Source of the DNA: Ruminococcus sp.
Lineage (GTDB): Bacteria > Bacillota > Clostridia > Oscillospirales > Ruminococcaceae
DNA: 57,077 nucleotides
Assembly: GCA_017484095.1 (NCBI GenBank)
Contig: JAFUTU010000006.1
Span: 1-57,077, forward strand
Direction: 5' to 3'
Shown here: positions 45,201-52,160 of the stretch, piece after piece
Layout of the letters: every line of letters starts with the position of its first letter
Numbering within the stretch: the stretch's first letter is position 1
Position numbers and translations under genes: made by a program
Notes under the pieces: generated by a model
Databases searched by the model: none
Told to the model about the DNA's origin: nothing
What the model saw: only the letters and a program-made list of their open reading frames with translations

Positions 45201-46150
45201 ACCGTAACATCTGTAGCAGCTAAGGTATCATCAGAAATATCAAGTTCTTTTGTACCTTTTGTTGGGAACAATAAGTCAATATAATCTAAAACGCTTTCAT
45301 CTTCCGTCAGTTCATTAAAAGGAATATCTACATCTGTAATATCAATATTACTAAACGGAAAAGGATTTTTATATTCAGCATATGCTGTGAAATTAAAATG
45401 AGCATCACCAAAATATATTGTCAAAGGCATTGCAATGCTGAAACCTGACATCAAATTCTCGTCCTCATTAGTTTCAGCAGAGGCAGAAATATTAGGCAAT
45501 ACAAATGACGAGATCATTCCGACACAAATCAATAATGCCAGCATCTTGTTTACTTTCTTATTTTTAGAGAAGCCCATTGATACAATTGCAATAAGCATTG
45601 CTACTATTGCTATAGCAAAGACATCATCGATATTTGAGCCTGTTTTGGGATTTTCATCTATTTTTGTTGATGTATTGCTATTAGTTGCACTGCCACTGTT
45701 AGAAGAATTATCCTCAGATGAGCTGTTGGAATCGGAGAGATTACTCTCTGTTGTTGAATCAATGCCTTCGTCTACATACCTAACATGTATTACAAGTTCA
45801 ATACTTTCTTCCGGCTTAATTTCTTTTACAGTTAATGAGGACTTATCGTTTTCATCAACCTCAAGATTATCGGGAATACAGCCGGTTAATACAACGTCCT
45901 TAAGCACATTACCTGACGTATTCTTAGCAACAATTGTTATCTCAGCAGTTTCGTTTACTGAATATTCAGACTTATTGCTTGTAACAGATATATCTAAGTC
46001 CTTATACTCGGCGGCTTCTTCAGATTCAGCAGAAGCCACGATTGCCAAACTCGGAACAACAGCACTAATTACAGCCTGCTCTGGCAATGACATCCAGCCT
46101 GACATTAAGCTCAGTGCAGTCAATCCAACCAACATTTTCTTCCATTTCAT
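42251..46150 (-). CDS. VWA-domain surface protein with an internal sortase-type signal and a second export signal
   Basis: 1299 residues from ATG 46150 (MKWKKMLVGLTALSLMSG), after AGAGGTG. Order: signal peptide (1-42); a small beta domain (50-130) like CARDB/DUF11; a Ser/Asn linker; NPKTG at about 167-171, a hydrophobic helix and KNKK, i.e. a complete sorting signal; at once a second hydrophobic segment MLALLICVGMISSFVLP ending NISASAE; a beta region (235-430); a VWA domain with the metal site DNSGSMSGSKM near 454; two calcium-type thrombospondin-3 repeats (DTDEDGIPD, DSDGDEIPD) near 643-690; and an unrecognised 600-residue helical C-terminus with no wall anchor. Last gene of the riboswitch-controlled operon. 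A processed polyprotein is inferred. Confidence 0.85.
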   Translation of the reverse strand: MKWKKMLVGLTALSLMSGWMSLPEQAVISAVVPSLAIVASAESEEAAEYKDLDISVTSNKSEYSVNETAEITIVAKNTSGNVLKDVVLTGCIPDNLEVDENDKSSLTVKEIKPEESIELVIHVRYVDEGIDSTTESNLSDSNSSSEDNSSNSGSATNSNTSTKIDENPKTGSNIDDVFAIAIVAMLIAIVSMGFSKNKKVNKMLALLICVGMISSFVLPNISASAETNEDENLMSGFSIAMPLTIYFGDAHFNFTAYAEYKNPFPFSNIDITDVDIPFNELTEDESVLDYIDLLFPTKGTKELDISDDTLAATDVTVNYEVENGTAIVNITDIADYSYMSKVPGAIGRPVDISLYNDTLKQADIIFSYDESKLNGTEDGLGVCYYDEENNIVVLVDDVVIDTEANTVTVHTDHFSQWILIETNEWYDAWAQEQLIVRNEQGTQTPYYNVIFALDNSGSMSGSKMTACKEATKQFIAQLNDNDMISVTTFSSNARVYIENAVLKNLRNTLAIKPEYETTIDNIYSSGNTNFEDGLHTVLALIVNKGDLDNSDKSDGVARQDLIVFLSDGDPTKRYTSDTLDLLRQLTETDNLKLISLGLGSDVNEYYMKEMAEVGNGKYFFISDASEVADVFDEVNGLFIGSSKDTDEDGIPDIVESTGMRNQYGEIIKTDPNNPDSDGDEIPDGVEMGEFVQPPDDPDTGEAGKPYFRMTSDPKTPTYFSDRSKIISGNAEITFDYIRKDLEKMTIAQVADILKEYRVTYTALAVKHENSILSETVYENPNLTIHGQNAIIPGGFGDNCNTYSAMLAKDKEYTVDNSATNGKLNRDEVTVENTVIGTDGTAKSSGAIYFGFINYYNIEESYTTECVNTKTASDIGWAGISDFAANICDSKHETTIYITNNNGDIDGDSEVSTSCDFHEKFAEFLKERQAQKDRTTKNNRKKAQAELDKLGKKLETQAAEINGIFDEITTISDDIRKDIIKKIKEYDSNVLIKPQSWAITSITDQQLLADANKVIYEKLLPEMARQNQSWNIKGTDWFNFLKSYISSLKLGQEGVDFTSNGVKYTIKINAANAPGTRYGTGTITNTETGKAYSIMLADIDPEKYKESMEDFNDYGVEWYRKAVKETFKEALGIDLSVDYILKNSGYEVSGWKEQVTSKIANFLVGDFYTCLTHVDGYKAGKIAEALNKLQNEDYIYKEVYKKLGELARKKLVEECGGNQTLADMIWPEKDWWWTKEDQPWYKKYTQAIENAGDNDAMKFINALGSAAEAMEDANSGVPKAIEETSRRINDIKSILDAVPK

Positions 46151-46208
46151 AAAAAGCATCACCTCTAAAAAAATAATCTATAATAAGTTCAAGCATTACC
46201 TTTTTTAG

Positions 46209-47267
46209 TCATGGTATCTCAGGATACAAATATACATAACCACCCTTTGGCCCATCGACCTTCGGTGTTTCAAGCAAGGTCCAACTTGAAAAATCAGGGA
46301 CATTTATCTCTTGAGGCTCAAAGGAAATTCTCATCAAGTGCATGGTTTTTGCTGCCCTATCAAATGACTTGATATGATATGCCGTCTTATAGGGCATACC
46401 GGTATTCATATCAAAATATATTTCAAAAGCCGACTTTGAACCATCTTCGTCTGTAATTATCCGTTCAACTATTTCTTTTTCTGATATCTGTTGACTGGAT
46501 ACAGAAACTATATCCGCATCTGGAGAGAGGAATCCCCAATATTTATCGAGCAAGTTTTCAAGAGTAAACGCATTACTATAGTCTGGCATATACTCCTCAT
46601 TATTATAGCATTCGTATGCTGAGTAACTCTTATCACCTTCATTTATGTTCCAATAATACGTTCCACTACTGCTGTCATAGTAATATTTTCCTTCATCGAT
46701 GTCTTGCCGATTAACTTCATAAACAAAAAATGCATCTGGGTCATTGTCATTAATTATTTGTATAAGAAGCTTATCGTTCTTAACTAATTTCTCATAAACA
46801 TTTCCGTTCATTATGAATCTATACTTATAGGTATCATAATTATTGGCAACATCATCAGCCGTAATTGTATCAAAACCATCAATGGTTTCAAATTCTTCTG
46901 TTCCTTCAAAAGAAAGATCTAAACATTTCTTTTCAAATTGATCCTCGAGCACTTCCAAAAAGCTATATGTATATGTTTCGCTAAAGTCTGCTATCTCTTT
47001 TTCCTCTGTATCATACGTAGGCTCAGACTCAGTTTCCTGTGAGTCATCTGAGCTACTTTCCTCCGTTACGCTCTCCGAGGCAGGTACACTTTCGTTTTCG
47101 TAATCCGCTTCAGATACATTCTCCTTAACAGAGTCCTGCGGTTTCTCAGTACCTGAGATCGCAGCTGTGCTCGTTGTGTTCTCCGAACTATCCGAGGTAT
47201 TGCCGCATCCGATCACGCTGCACATGACCGCAGTGAGAACAAGTGCCGTGATGATCTTTTTACTCAT
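46209..47267 (-). CDS. Acidic lipoprotein of the surface operon
   Basis: 352 residues from ATG 47267 (MSKKIITALVLTAVMCSVIGC); the lipobox VIGC places the lipid at Cys21. A Ser/Glu/Thr-rich linker (about 22-95) leads to a beta-rich domain resembling LolA/LppX-like or DUF-type lipoprotein folds (FVYEVNRQDIDEGKYYYD and a final DFSSWTLLETPKVDGP), but I cannot assign a family. AAGGAG lies about 12 bases upstream, inside the 3' end of the preceding gene, which it overlaps by 8 bases. Membrane-bound partner of the secreted proteins in this operon by context. Confidence 0.75.
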   Translation of the reverse strand: MSKKIITALVLTAVMCSVIGCGNTSDSSENTTSTAAISGTEKPQDSVKENVSEADYENESVPASESVTEESSSDDSQETESEPTYDTEEKEIADFSETYTYSFLEVLEDQFEKKCLDLSFEGTEEFETIDGFDTITADDVANNYDTYKYRFIMNGNVYEKLVKNDKLLIQIINDNDPDAFFVYEVNRQDIDEGKYYYDSSSGTYYWNINEGDKSYSAYECYNNEEYMPDYSNAFTLENLLDKYWGFLSPDADIVSVSSQQISEKEIVERIITDEDGSKSAFEIYFDMNTGMPYKTAYHIKSFDRAAKTMHLMRISFEPQEINVPDFSSWTLLETPKVDGPKGGYVYLYPEIP

Positions 47268-48240
47268 TATTACTTTCAGCTCCTTCAATCTTTCTTATTA
47301 TTACGGAATTTGAACCCAGTTCATTATAACGTTTCTGAAACAGCTCTATATCATAGGAAGTATTACCTACAAGCGGGTCTGAAACATAAACGGCCTCTTT
47401 TTTCAGATCATACCCTGTCATTACTACACAATGCTGGTAGGATGGAAAATCAATAGTTTTTCCCGAAGGGGTTTCCCATGAATATTTATATACTATCTCA
47501 TGAAGCTCATCCCCCGTGACCCATATGATGACGGGGATATCATTGTCTATATATTCGTGAAGCAATTCTGTAAAAACTTTATCAGACGTATCTATAGCTT
47601 CATGTTCACTGTCATTATCCGCAAAAAAACGATTTGCCGAGTCAACTATCACCGGTGCAAAGCATCCGGATGAATTTGGCTCGGCAGGATCACCAGGAAA
47701 GGCCATCATAGGGTCTGCTCCATATAGCTTTCCGTCTATCTTCCAGAAATCTACCTTTGTCAGGTAATTATCAGCCATATACATCTTATCAACATCGTAG
47801 CCGAGATAATTTAGAACAATAGTCAGTGAAACTATTTCACATCCCATTGGAAGTTCGGGCGCTTGCAGTATATTTTTGACCTTTATCTTGTACGCCTCAG
47901 GCAGTTCCTGTGGTATGTCGGATTTGTCACTTTCAAAAACGGTCATGGTTGCATTATCGTAAGAGTCATTTGACGAGCTTTCTGTGGATATCATGTAATC
48001 TTCACTTGATACGCTCGAAATCGGCGGAGTCTCTCTATCCATAGTGATCGTATATTGCGTTCTGCTTTCTATTGATAGTGTGTCAGCAGCATGGTTTGAA
48101 ATATTGTCTGATCCCGATGCAGCTGTATCCACATCGACTGCTGTGTGTTCAGGCATAAATTGTGTTCTTGCCAAACCATAACTTATCAAACATATCGCAG
48201 CAGCAAGAAACACCACACTTTTTTTGTTCAGAGCGACCAT
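47260..48240 (-). CDS. C39-like putative cysteine peptidase, secreted/anchored
   Basis: 326 residues. One N-terminal signal/anchor helix (VVFLAAAICLISYGLA), a linker of about 95 residues, and a C39-like papain fold: catalytic Cys in APELPMGCEIVSLTIVLNYLG near residue 134, His in SYQHCVVMTGYD near 271 and Asp in VYVSDPLVG near 289. Members of this family (Peptidase_C39_2) cleave peptides outside the cell or at the membrane; targets unknown. It is the second gene of the operon; a related C39-like domain ends the first. Confidence 0.85.
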   Translation of the reverse strand: MVALNKKSVVFLAAAICLISYGLARTQFMPEHTAVDVDTAASGSDNISNHAADTLSIESRTQYTITMDRETPPISSVSSEDYMISTESSSNDSYDNATMTVFESDKSDIPQELPEAYKIKVKNILQAPELPMGCEIVSLTIVLNYLGYDVDKMYMADNYLTKVDFWKIDGKLYGADPMMAFPGDPAEPNSSGCFAPVIVDSANRFFADNDSEHEAIDTSDKVFTELLHEYIDNDIPVIIWVTGDELHEIVYKYSWETPSGKTIDFPSYQHCVVMTGYDLKKEAVYVSDPLVGNTSYDIELFQKRYNELGSNSVIIRKIEGAESNNE

Positions 48241-48269
48241 CCCTTTTCTATTCTTTGTGTTCTACAGGC

Positions 48270-49366
48270 TTACTCAAGTACGATAAGAGTTTTAGGCTCA
48301 CTGTCTACTTGTTCCATGGAGTTTTCAAGCTTTTCGCCGGATACCTTAAGCAGGGTGTCACCGCCGTCACCGAAATAAGGATCTGCATAATAGTATGAGC
48401 GTTTGCCGTCCTTTTCCTCATATCCGCAGATCACAACGAAATGAACTCCGGAGTATGGAGCGTTCTCAACTATTTTATCTACAGAAGTATATCTTACGGC
48501 TACCAAAGCACGGTGACCGTTGTCCAGTTGATCGTCGAGTATCTCCAGCGGGTCATCATCATATATATTCCTTGCAGTGATCTCGCCACCGAAATATCCG
48601 TCTGACAACTCCACAAGCCTTGGGGCAGTCATTCCACCGTGGGGCTCATCTATTGCGCCCTGATCCTCCAGTTTATTTTCCTTGCTGAACCTGATAAGCT
48701 CATCCTTATTCACATCTGCACTCTTTTCCCAGTCAACAAGGATAGTCATAGCCGTGGGACCGCAGGCACATATCCCATAGATATCTCCCCCCACTGCCCA
48801 ATAGCAGCTGTTGGCAATACCACAGCATTGTCAAGCTTTTTTATGTTTTCCTTATCAACGGTCAAGGTAGAGTACTCATAGTCTATTACTATCAGCCCAC
48901 TGCCATCATCAGACTCTGCACCTGTGAACAATGCACCCTTTTTGATGCTGCCAATCACCTTTCCGTTAGAATCAAATATTTCTAGGTCATTTTCTATCCT
49001 GTAGAGGTAACAGAATTTCTGGGCTGTTTCGGCTGTCTCTGCCATGATTCTGGAATGGCTCTCAACAGATGCTGTAAAATCTTCAATAAAATCTTGGGGA
49101 TCAATTGTTGTCTTGGGCGCTTCAGAAAAAGCTGTCAAATGATAAAACCAGTCCTGCGAGGTGTTTGTAGTGGAAAGAAACTCTACTTTGTAGTCATCAC
49201 CCAGGTAGATATTTGTATCAAATGTGGGCTGTACTGCTGTTTTGCCATAATTGTCCAGCTTAGTCAGTTTTATTTTTTCTTGAGATGTACTTGCGTAATT
49301 TGAAGTTAAGTTTACGATCAGTGCGCAAATAATCGCAAAACATACCGGCTTTAACCTAATTCCCAT
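48270..49366 (-). pseudogene. SH3 + C39-like secreted protein split by a G6 tract frameshift
   Basis: Frame one starts at ATG 49366 (MGIRLKPVCFAIICALIV, signal/anchor; GGGGTGA upstream) and carries an SH3-like segment (LEIFDSNGKVIGSIKKG) before drifting out of frame at 48787-48792 (six C on plus, six G in the mRNA). The C39-like domain is in the next frame, GGDIYGICACGPTAMTIL with the catalytic Cys, later HFVVICGYEE and YYADPYFGD. One extra G joins them as AAIGQWGGDIYG, about 365 residues. So this is a broken gene, a -1 slippage site, a phase-variable tract, or an error. First gene of the riboswitch operon. Confidence 0.8.
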
Positions 49367-49399
49367 TTGATCACCCCATATATTCCCGCACGATCAAAC

Positions 49400-49435
49400 A
49401 AAAAAGGGTCACAATTAGCAAAACGCCTTGTGACC
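49400..49435 (-). terminator. Terminator in the leader of the surface operon
   Basis: Perfect eight-base stem GGTCACAA/TTGTGACC (49407-49414, 49428-49435) followed by CTTTTTT on the minus strand, between the riboswitch and the first gene. It is the likely expression platform. Confidence 0.88.
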
Positions 49436-49504
49436 GTCATACAGCATGATATCATAAAGTGATAAATATGGAACATCTTCATCTGTAGCAAGATAACATC
49501 ATCA

Positions 49505-49600
49505 TACCTTTGGCAACCGGCTGTCATACTCATTTTACTGAGCTTAGACCCTTGGCTTTGCGTCATTGCTTTTCAACAATTTTGCTATTATCGTGTATAA
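49505..49600 (-). ncRNA. Cyclic-di-GMP-I (GEMM-I) riboswitch
   Basis: The minus strand carries the conserved blocks in order: AATAGCAAA, a small hairpin with a GAAA-type loop, AATGACGCAAAGCC (49554-49567), GGGTCTAAG (49543-49551), a variable hairpin, and ATGACAGCCGGTTGCC (49512-49527), the tetraloop receptor and ligand-binding core of GEMM-I RNAs. It is followed by a terminator and the surface operon. These RNAs bind c-di-GMP and often control adhesins, motility and secreted enzymes. Whether ligand turns the operon on or off cannot be read directly. Confidence 0.93.
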
Positions 49601-49641
49601 ACTTTGCTACCAAACGATAAAAAAATATGGCAGCCCCGGTA

Positions 49642-49670
49642 TTGAAAAATTAAACATTTTGTGATATACT
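49642..49670 (+). promoter_or_regulatory. Promoter toward the XRE regulator
   Basis: TTGAAA (49642-49647) and TATACT (49665-49670), 17-base spacer. A second possible promoter with TTGTCA at 49749 lies between the two operator palindromes. Confidence 0.7.
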
Positions 49671-49732
49671 ATATAATTAGGTATGTATTAACTAAAATGC
49701 CTATCACTTTTCTTACCCTATAATTATATTAT

Positions 49733-49781
49733 ACTCAAAAATATGAGTTTGTCAATATTTATTGCTCATTTTTATGAGCAA
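49733..49781. promoter_or_regulatory. Paired palindromic operators upstream of the XRE gene
   Basis: ACTCA/TGAGT (49733-49748) and the perfect TTGCTCAT/ATGAGCAA (49762-49781) share a CTCA-TGAG core. They lie 47 bases and more before the XRE start, as expected for autoregulation. Confidence 0.75.
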
Positions 49782-49827
49782 TCTGTCCATTTCTACATTT
49801 TAACCAAATCAAGGAGGTGTTTTTTGT

Positions 49828-50166
49828 ATGTTTTATGAAAGACTGCAACATCTGTGCAAGGAACGTGGAACTACAGTTTCCAATATGCTGAAAGATCTTG
49901 GATTAAGCACCGGTAGTACTGGAAATTGGAAAAAAGGGCAGCTTCCCAAGGGCGATATACTTGTTAGGATAGCAGAATATCTTGATTATTCAATAGATTT
50001 TCTTGTTTCGGGTGAATATAAGACAGATCTCAAAGTCGATGAGTTTCAACTCATAGAACTATACAGAGCAGCACCTGAAAGAGCCAAATATAAACTTCTG
50101 TGTGATTTTGAACAGTCAGTCAATGAGGAAATTGAAAAATTTGCAAAGGAAAAAGGAACGGGATAA
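49828..50166 (+). CDS. XRE-family transcriptional regulator
   Basis: 112 residues, AAGGAGGTG upstream. The N-terminal 65 residues form a Cro/C1-type HTH (ERLQHLCKERGTTVSNMLKDLGLSTGSTGNWKKGQLPKG), and the rest is helical, likely for dimerisation. It is divergent from the riboswitch operon, with palindromic operators in between, so it may control itself and possibly the cargo operon or island maintenance. Confidence 0.9.
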   Translation: MFYERLQHLCKERGTTVSNMLKDLGLSTGSTGNWKKGQLPKGDILVRIAEYLDYSIDFLVSGEYKTDLKVDEFQLIELYRAAPERAKYKLLCDFEQSVNEEIEKFAKEKGTG

Positions 50167-50292
50167 AGATACTTTCTATGAATTGTGATAGATAGACTCA
50201 AAAACACGAGCGTTTTAGATGATGAAATACGGTAATAGTTTTTATTGTATTTTATACTTTGGAAATTACTTAGGAACTTGTATTAAGAAGAG

Positions 50293-50321
50293 TTGACTAT
50301 CCGCCTCATTTGTGGTATAAT
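50293..50321 (+). promoter_or_regulatory. Promoter of the toxin-antitoxin-like pair
   Basis: TTGACT (50293-50298) and TATAAT (50316-50321), 17-base spacer, 32 bases before the first gene. Confidence 0.85.
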
Positions 50322-50352
50322 ATTACAAGAAAAATAAAGGAGGGCTGATGTA

Positions 50353-50676
50353 ATGAACAACACAAAACCATATTACCTCGACCAAAGCGGCTGGACAAGT
50401 AATGATTACTACAGCCTTCACAGATATCTGCACCGAATGATGACTCATTCAGACAGAAAAAAAGCCGAGATCGAAAGTCTCGACACATCGCTTATGTCCG
50501 AAAGAACCAAGGTGCTTTTGTACTGCATCATCAAGTATTATCATCTTGATGAGATGTTCGGATTTTCCAATCTCAGCAGCCTTGTCGATCAGAAGCCTCT
50601 TGACGAGCGGCTAGTGCTTGGTGATCACGGACTTAAAGAGGAGAACGTTTACTACAAAATGAATGTTATCTTTTGA
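50353..50676 (+). CDS. Small partner protein of the nucleotidyltransferase-like gene
   Basis: 107 residues with GGAGGG upstream. Acidic and mostly helical, no membrane segment; sequence begins MNNTKPYYLDQSGWTSNDYY. I do not recognise a family. It ends nine bases before the ATG of the next gene, whose ribosome site overlaps its stop, so the two are coupled. Size and context fit an antitoxin or regulatory partner. Confidence 0.6.
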   Translation: MNNTKPYYLDQSGWTSNDYYSLHRYLHRMMTHSDRKKAEIESLDTSLMSERTKVLLYCIIKYYHLDEMFGFSNLSSLVDQKPLDERLVLGDHGLKEENVYYKMNVIF

Positions 50677-50684
50677 GGTGTGGT

Positions 50685-51239
50685 ATGTTAGGACTGGAGT
50701 GTTCGCTTGACGATTTCAAAAATGCGCTTGAAGCACTCGATGAAAAGCTGAGAGCAAAGGGAATCATAATTGAAATAAGAGCAATAGGTGGGTTTGCCAT
50801 GCTTTACAATAAGCTGCGCGAGGGCGGCTATACTATGGATGTGGACACCGCAACCAAAGATATGTCTGATGACATAATGGGACTTATCAGGGAAGTGGCT
50901 GACGAAAAAGGGCTAGATGAGGATTGGATAAACAACGATTCCTACAAGCTCACCGAGGTAACGGAGATCATTGACAAGCTCGAATGGCAGGCTGATGACA
51001 GCTATACCAACATCAAGCTATATGTTGCCAGGATACCGAGCCTGCTGCTGTTAAAGGTTCGAGCCATTCATTATGCGGGGCTTGTACCGAGGATAACAGA
51101 CCAGACTGACCTGCTTGACATACTTGGCTTTATGGGGATCCATTCTGTTGACGAATTAAAAACAAACGAGCTCACCAAAGACATTGAGATCAAGTATCCT
51201 CGCTGCTTTGAGCTTCTAAAAAAGACAGGAAAGTGGTAA
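50685..51239 (+). CDS. Nucleotidyltransferase-fold protein (DUF6036-like), putative toxin
   Basis: 184 residues from ATG 50685 (MLGLECSLDDFKNALEAL), four bases after GAGGTG. The segment EIRAIGGFAMLYNKLREGGYTMDVDTATKD is the G-G-x-A... T-x-D-x-D motif of minimal nucleotidyltransferases (DUF6036/AbiEii relatives). Later KVRAIHYAGLVPRITDQTDLLDI fits the family. Such proteins often act as toxins that add nucleotides to tRNA, neutralised by a partner. Here it is paired with the upstream 107-residue gene near the right end of the island, where it could stabilise it. Function inferred. Confidence 0.7.
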   Translation: MLGLECSLDDFKNALEALDEKLRAKGIIIEIRAIGGFAMLYNKLREGGYTMDVDTATKDMSDDIMGLIREVADEKGLDEDWINNDSYKLTEVTEIIDKLEWQADDSYTNIKLYVARIPSLLLLKVRAIHYAGLVPRITDQTDLLDILGFMGIHSVDELKTNELTKDIEIKYPRCFELLKKTGKW

Positions 51240-51275
51240 GCTGAAGTTCCTGATTTTGTGGATATTCCCACTCGG

Positions 51276-51300
51276 TTTGGACCTTATTTGGACTTTATTT
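51276..51300 (+). repeat. Right arm-type repeats of the island
   Basis: TTTGGACCTTATTT (51276-51289) and TTTGGACTTTATTT (51287-51300), the same pair as at the left end, same orientation, swapped order. Confidence 0.75.
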
Positions 51301-51413
51301 CTGCCAAAGTCTGCGTGAGACCGCTTGAAAACACCTGAAGCGTCTACCCCAGAAACGGCGAAACATCGTGGATTACTTAAGACTGCAAGTAATTACCTTT
51401 GGTGCCTGGTATC

Positions 51414-51437
51414 GTTCAAGTCCCGTTTGCCGCACCA
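51414..51437 (+). repeat. attR core: 24-bp direct repeat
   Basis: Exact copy of the tRNA-Leu 3' end at 35798-35821. Only the 3' 24 bases are here; no full tRNA is upstream, so this is the partial duplicate. Confidence 0.95.
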
Positions 51438-51444
51438 ATCGGAA

Positions 51445-51477
51445 AGCTCGTAAATGCGTGGTTTACGGGCTTTTTTT
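51445..51477 (+). terminator. Original chromosomal terminator of tRNA-Leu, now orphaned
   Basis: Ten-base stem AGCTCGTAAA/TTTACGGGCT (one G-U in RNA) followed by seven T directly after attR. It would have followed the tRNA before the island inserted. Confidence 0.85.
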
Positions 51478-51705
51478 ATGCCCTGAAACAGCGCTCGTCC
51501 ATTGTCTGTCCAAAAGACCACCATTTATTTCATAATTCTGTAACCCCTCGCAACGTGCGTAAAACCGTGCTTTTTAGCACAAACAGGAACGAATGTTTAT
51601 ATCAACTCTGATCAACTTATTATAACATTGTTGACCACGAGTTGTCCACAAAATGACCGGATAGCGTAATATATCGTAATCAAAACAATAAAGGAGAAAT
51701 GTTTC
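51478..51705. other. Intergenic stretch right of the island
   Basis: No gene seen. A short hairpin around AAAACCGTGCTTTTTAGCAC (about 51561-51580) and a TTGACCACG near 51629 are present. Confidence 0.4.
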
Positions 51706-51813
51706 ATGAACAGCATTATTGATCTGATCTACAATAACGATGTTTTCCGGATTACCGATAAAAGCACTCTGAGTGCTGAATATAAGTCGGCTGTTGACAG
51801 GTTGTGCGTGTGA
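51706..51813 (+). pseudogene. Truncated 35-codon N-terminal fragment
   Basis: AAGGAG lies about ten bases before ATG 51706; the reading begins MNSIIDLIYNNDVFRITDK and stops after 35 codons. It resembles the N-terminus of small DUF6809-like proteins of clostridial elements, cut short. A remnant or a real tiny protein. Confidence 0.4.
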
Positions 51814-51893
51814 GAGCTAAGTTTTACTTGAACTCAGTAAGCCCTTGAAATAAGCTGACTATATATTACATCGTTAAAATATTTTGCAAGAAT

Positions 51894-51933
51894 AACCGCT
51901 CATATGCTGCTAAATCAGCAGTATATGGGCGGT
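51894..51933. other. Long imperfect stem-loop
   Basis: AACCGCTCATATGCTGCT pairs with AGCAGTATATGGGCGGTT with few mismatches, followed by TATT. Terminator-like, probably from the decayed element here. Confidence 0.55.
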
Positions 51934-51957
51934 TTATTGGCGATAATTCGTGAGTAG

Positions 51958-52110
51958 TATAACGAGCAGTCTGCCGAGTACAATTTTTACAAGAAAGAAG
52001 CGGACAGGCTTGCACAGCAGATACAGAAAAAGCGGCAGATCCAAAAGACCGTTGAACGATATTTACAGAACGAACAAGCTGCCAAAAGAAAGAAAAATCA
52101 GCTTGAATAA
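51958..52110 (+). pseudogene. Helical C-terminal remnant of an element protein
   Basis: After an in-frame stop, a frame reads YNEQSAEYNFYKKEADRL, then a Gln/Lys-rich coiled coil, ending in TAA at 52108-52110. There is no start codon or ribosome site. The coiled-coil, basic composition resembles the C-terminus of mobilisation or replication proteins. A decayed gene end. Confidence 0.45.
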
Positions 52111-52142
52111 AAAAAGGCAAGGAGAGTGTTTCTCCTTGCCTT
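52107..52142 (-). terminator. Terminator of the orphan minus-strand gene
   Basis: Perfect twelve-base stem AAGGCAAGGAGA/TCTCCTTGCCTT (52114-52125, 52131-52142) followed by T7 on the minus strand. Confidence 0.9.
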
Positions 52143-52160
52143 GCCAAGTGTTGTGGATAG

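Larger units (their letters stand above)
35822..51437. mobile_element. 15.6-kb integrative island in tRNA-Leu(GAG)
   Basis: The boundaries are the 24-bp direct repeats at 35798-35821 and 51414-51437. Just inside each end is a tandem pair of a 14-base motif TTTGGACYTTATTT in the same orientation (35888-35913 and 51276-51300), the expected arm sites of a tyrosine integrase. Contents: integrase, xis-like gene, two RHH genes, a DUF927-like ATPase, iteron-like repeats, a c-di-GMP-regulated surface operon, an XRE regulator and a toxin-antitoxin-like pair. I see no relaxase, coupling protein or type IV secretion gene, so it is at best mobilised by others or is a decayed conjugative or phage-related island. 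Confidence 0.9.

Noticed and set aside
45435..46208. 257-codon plus-strand frame
   Set aside because: Antisense shadow of the VWA protein's signal and sorting region; Ser/Leu/Val-rich without a ribosome site.
35822..51437. Integrative conjugative element
   Set aside because: No relaxase, VirD4/TcpA coupling ATPase, VirB4/ConE or other transfer gene is visible, so I do not call it conjugative.
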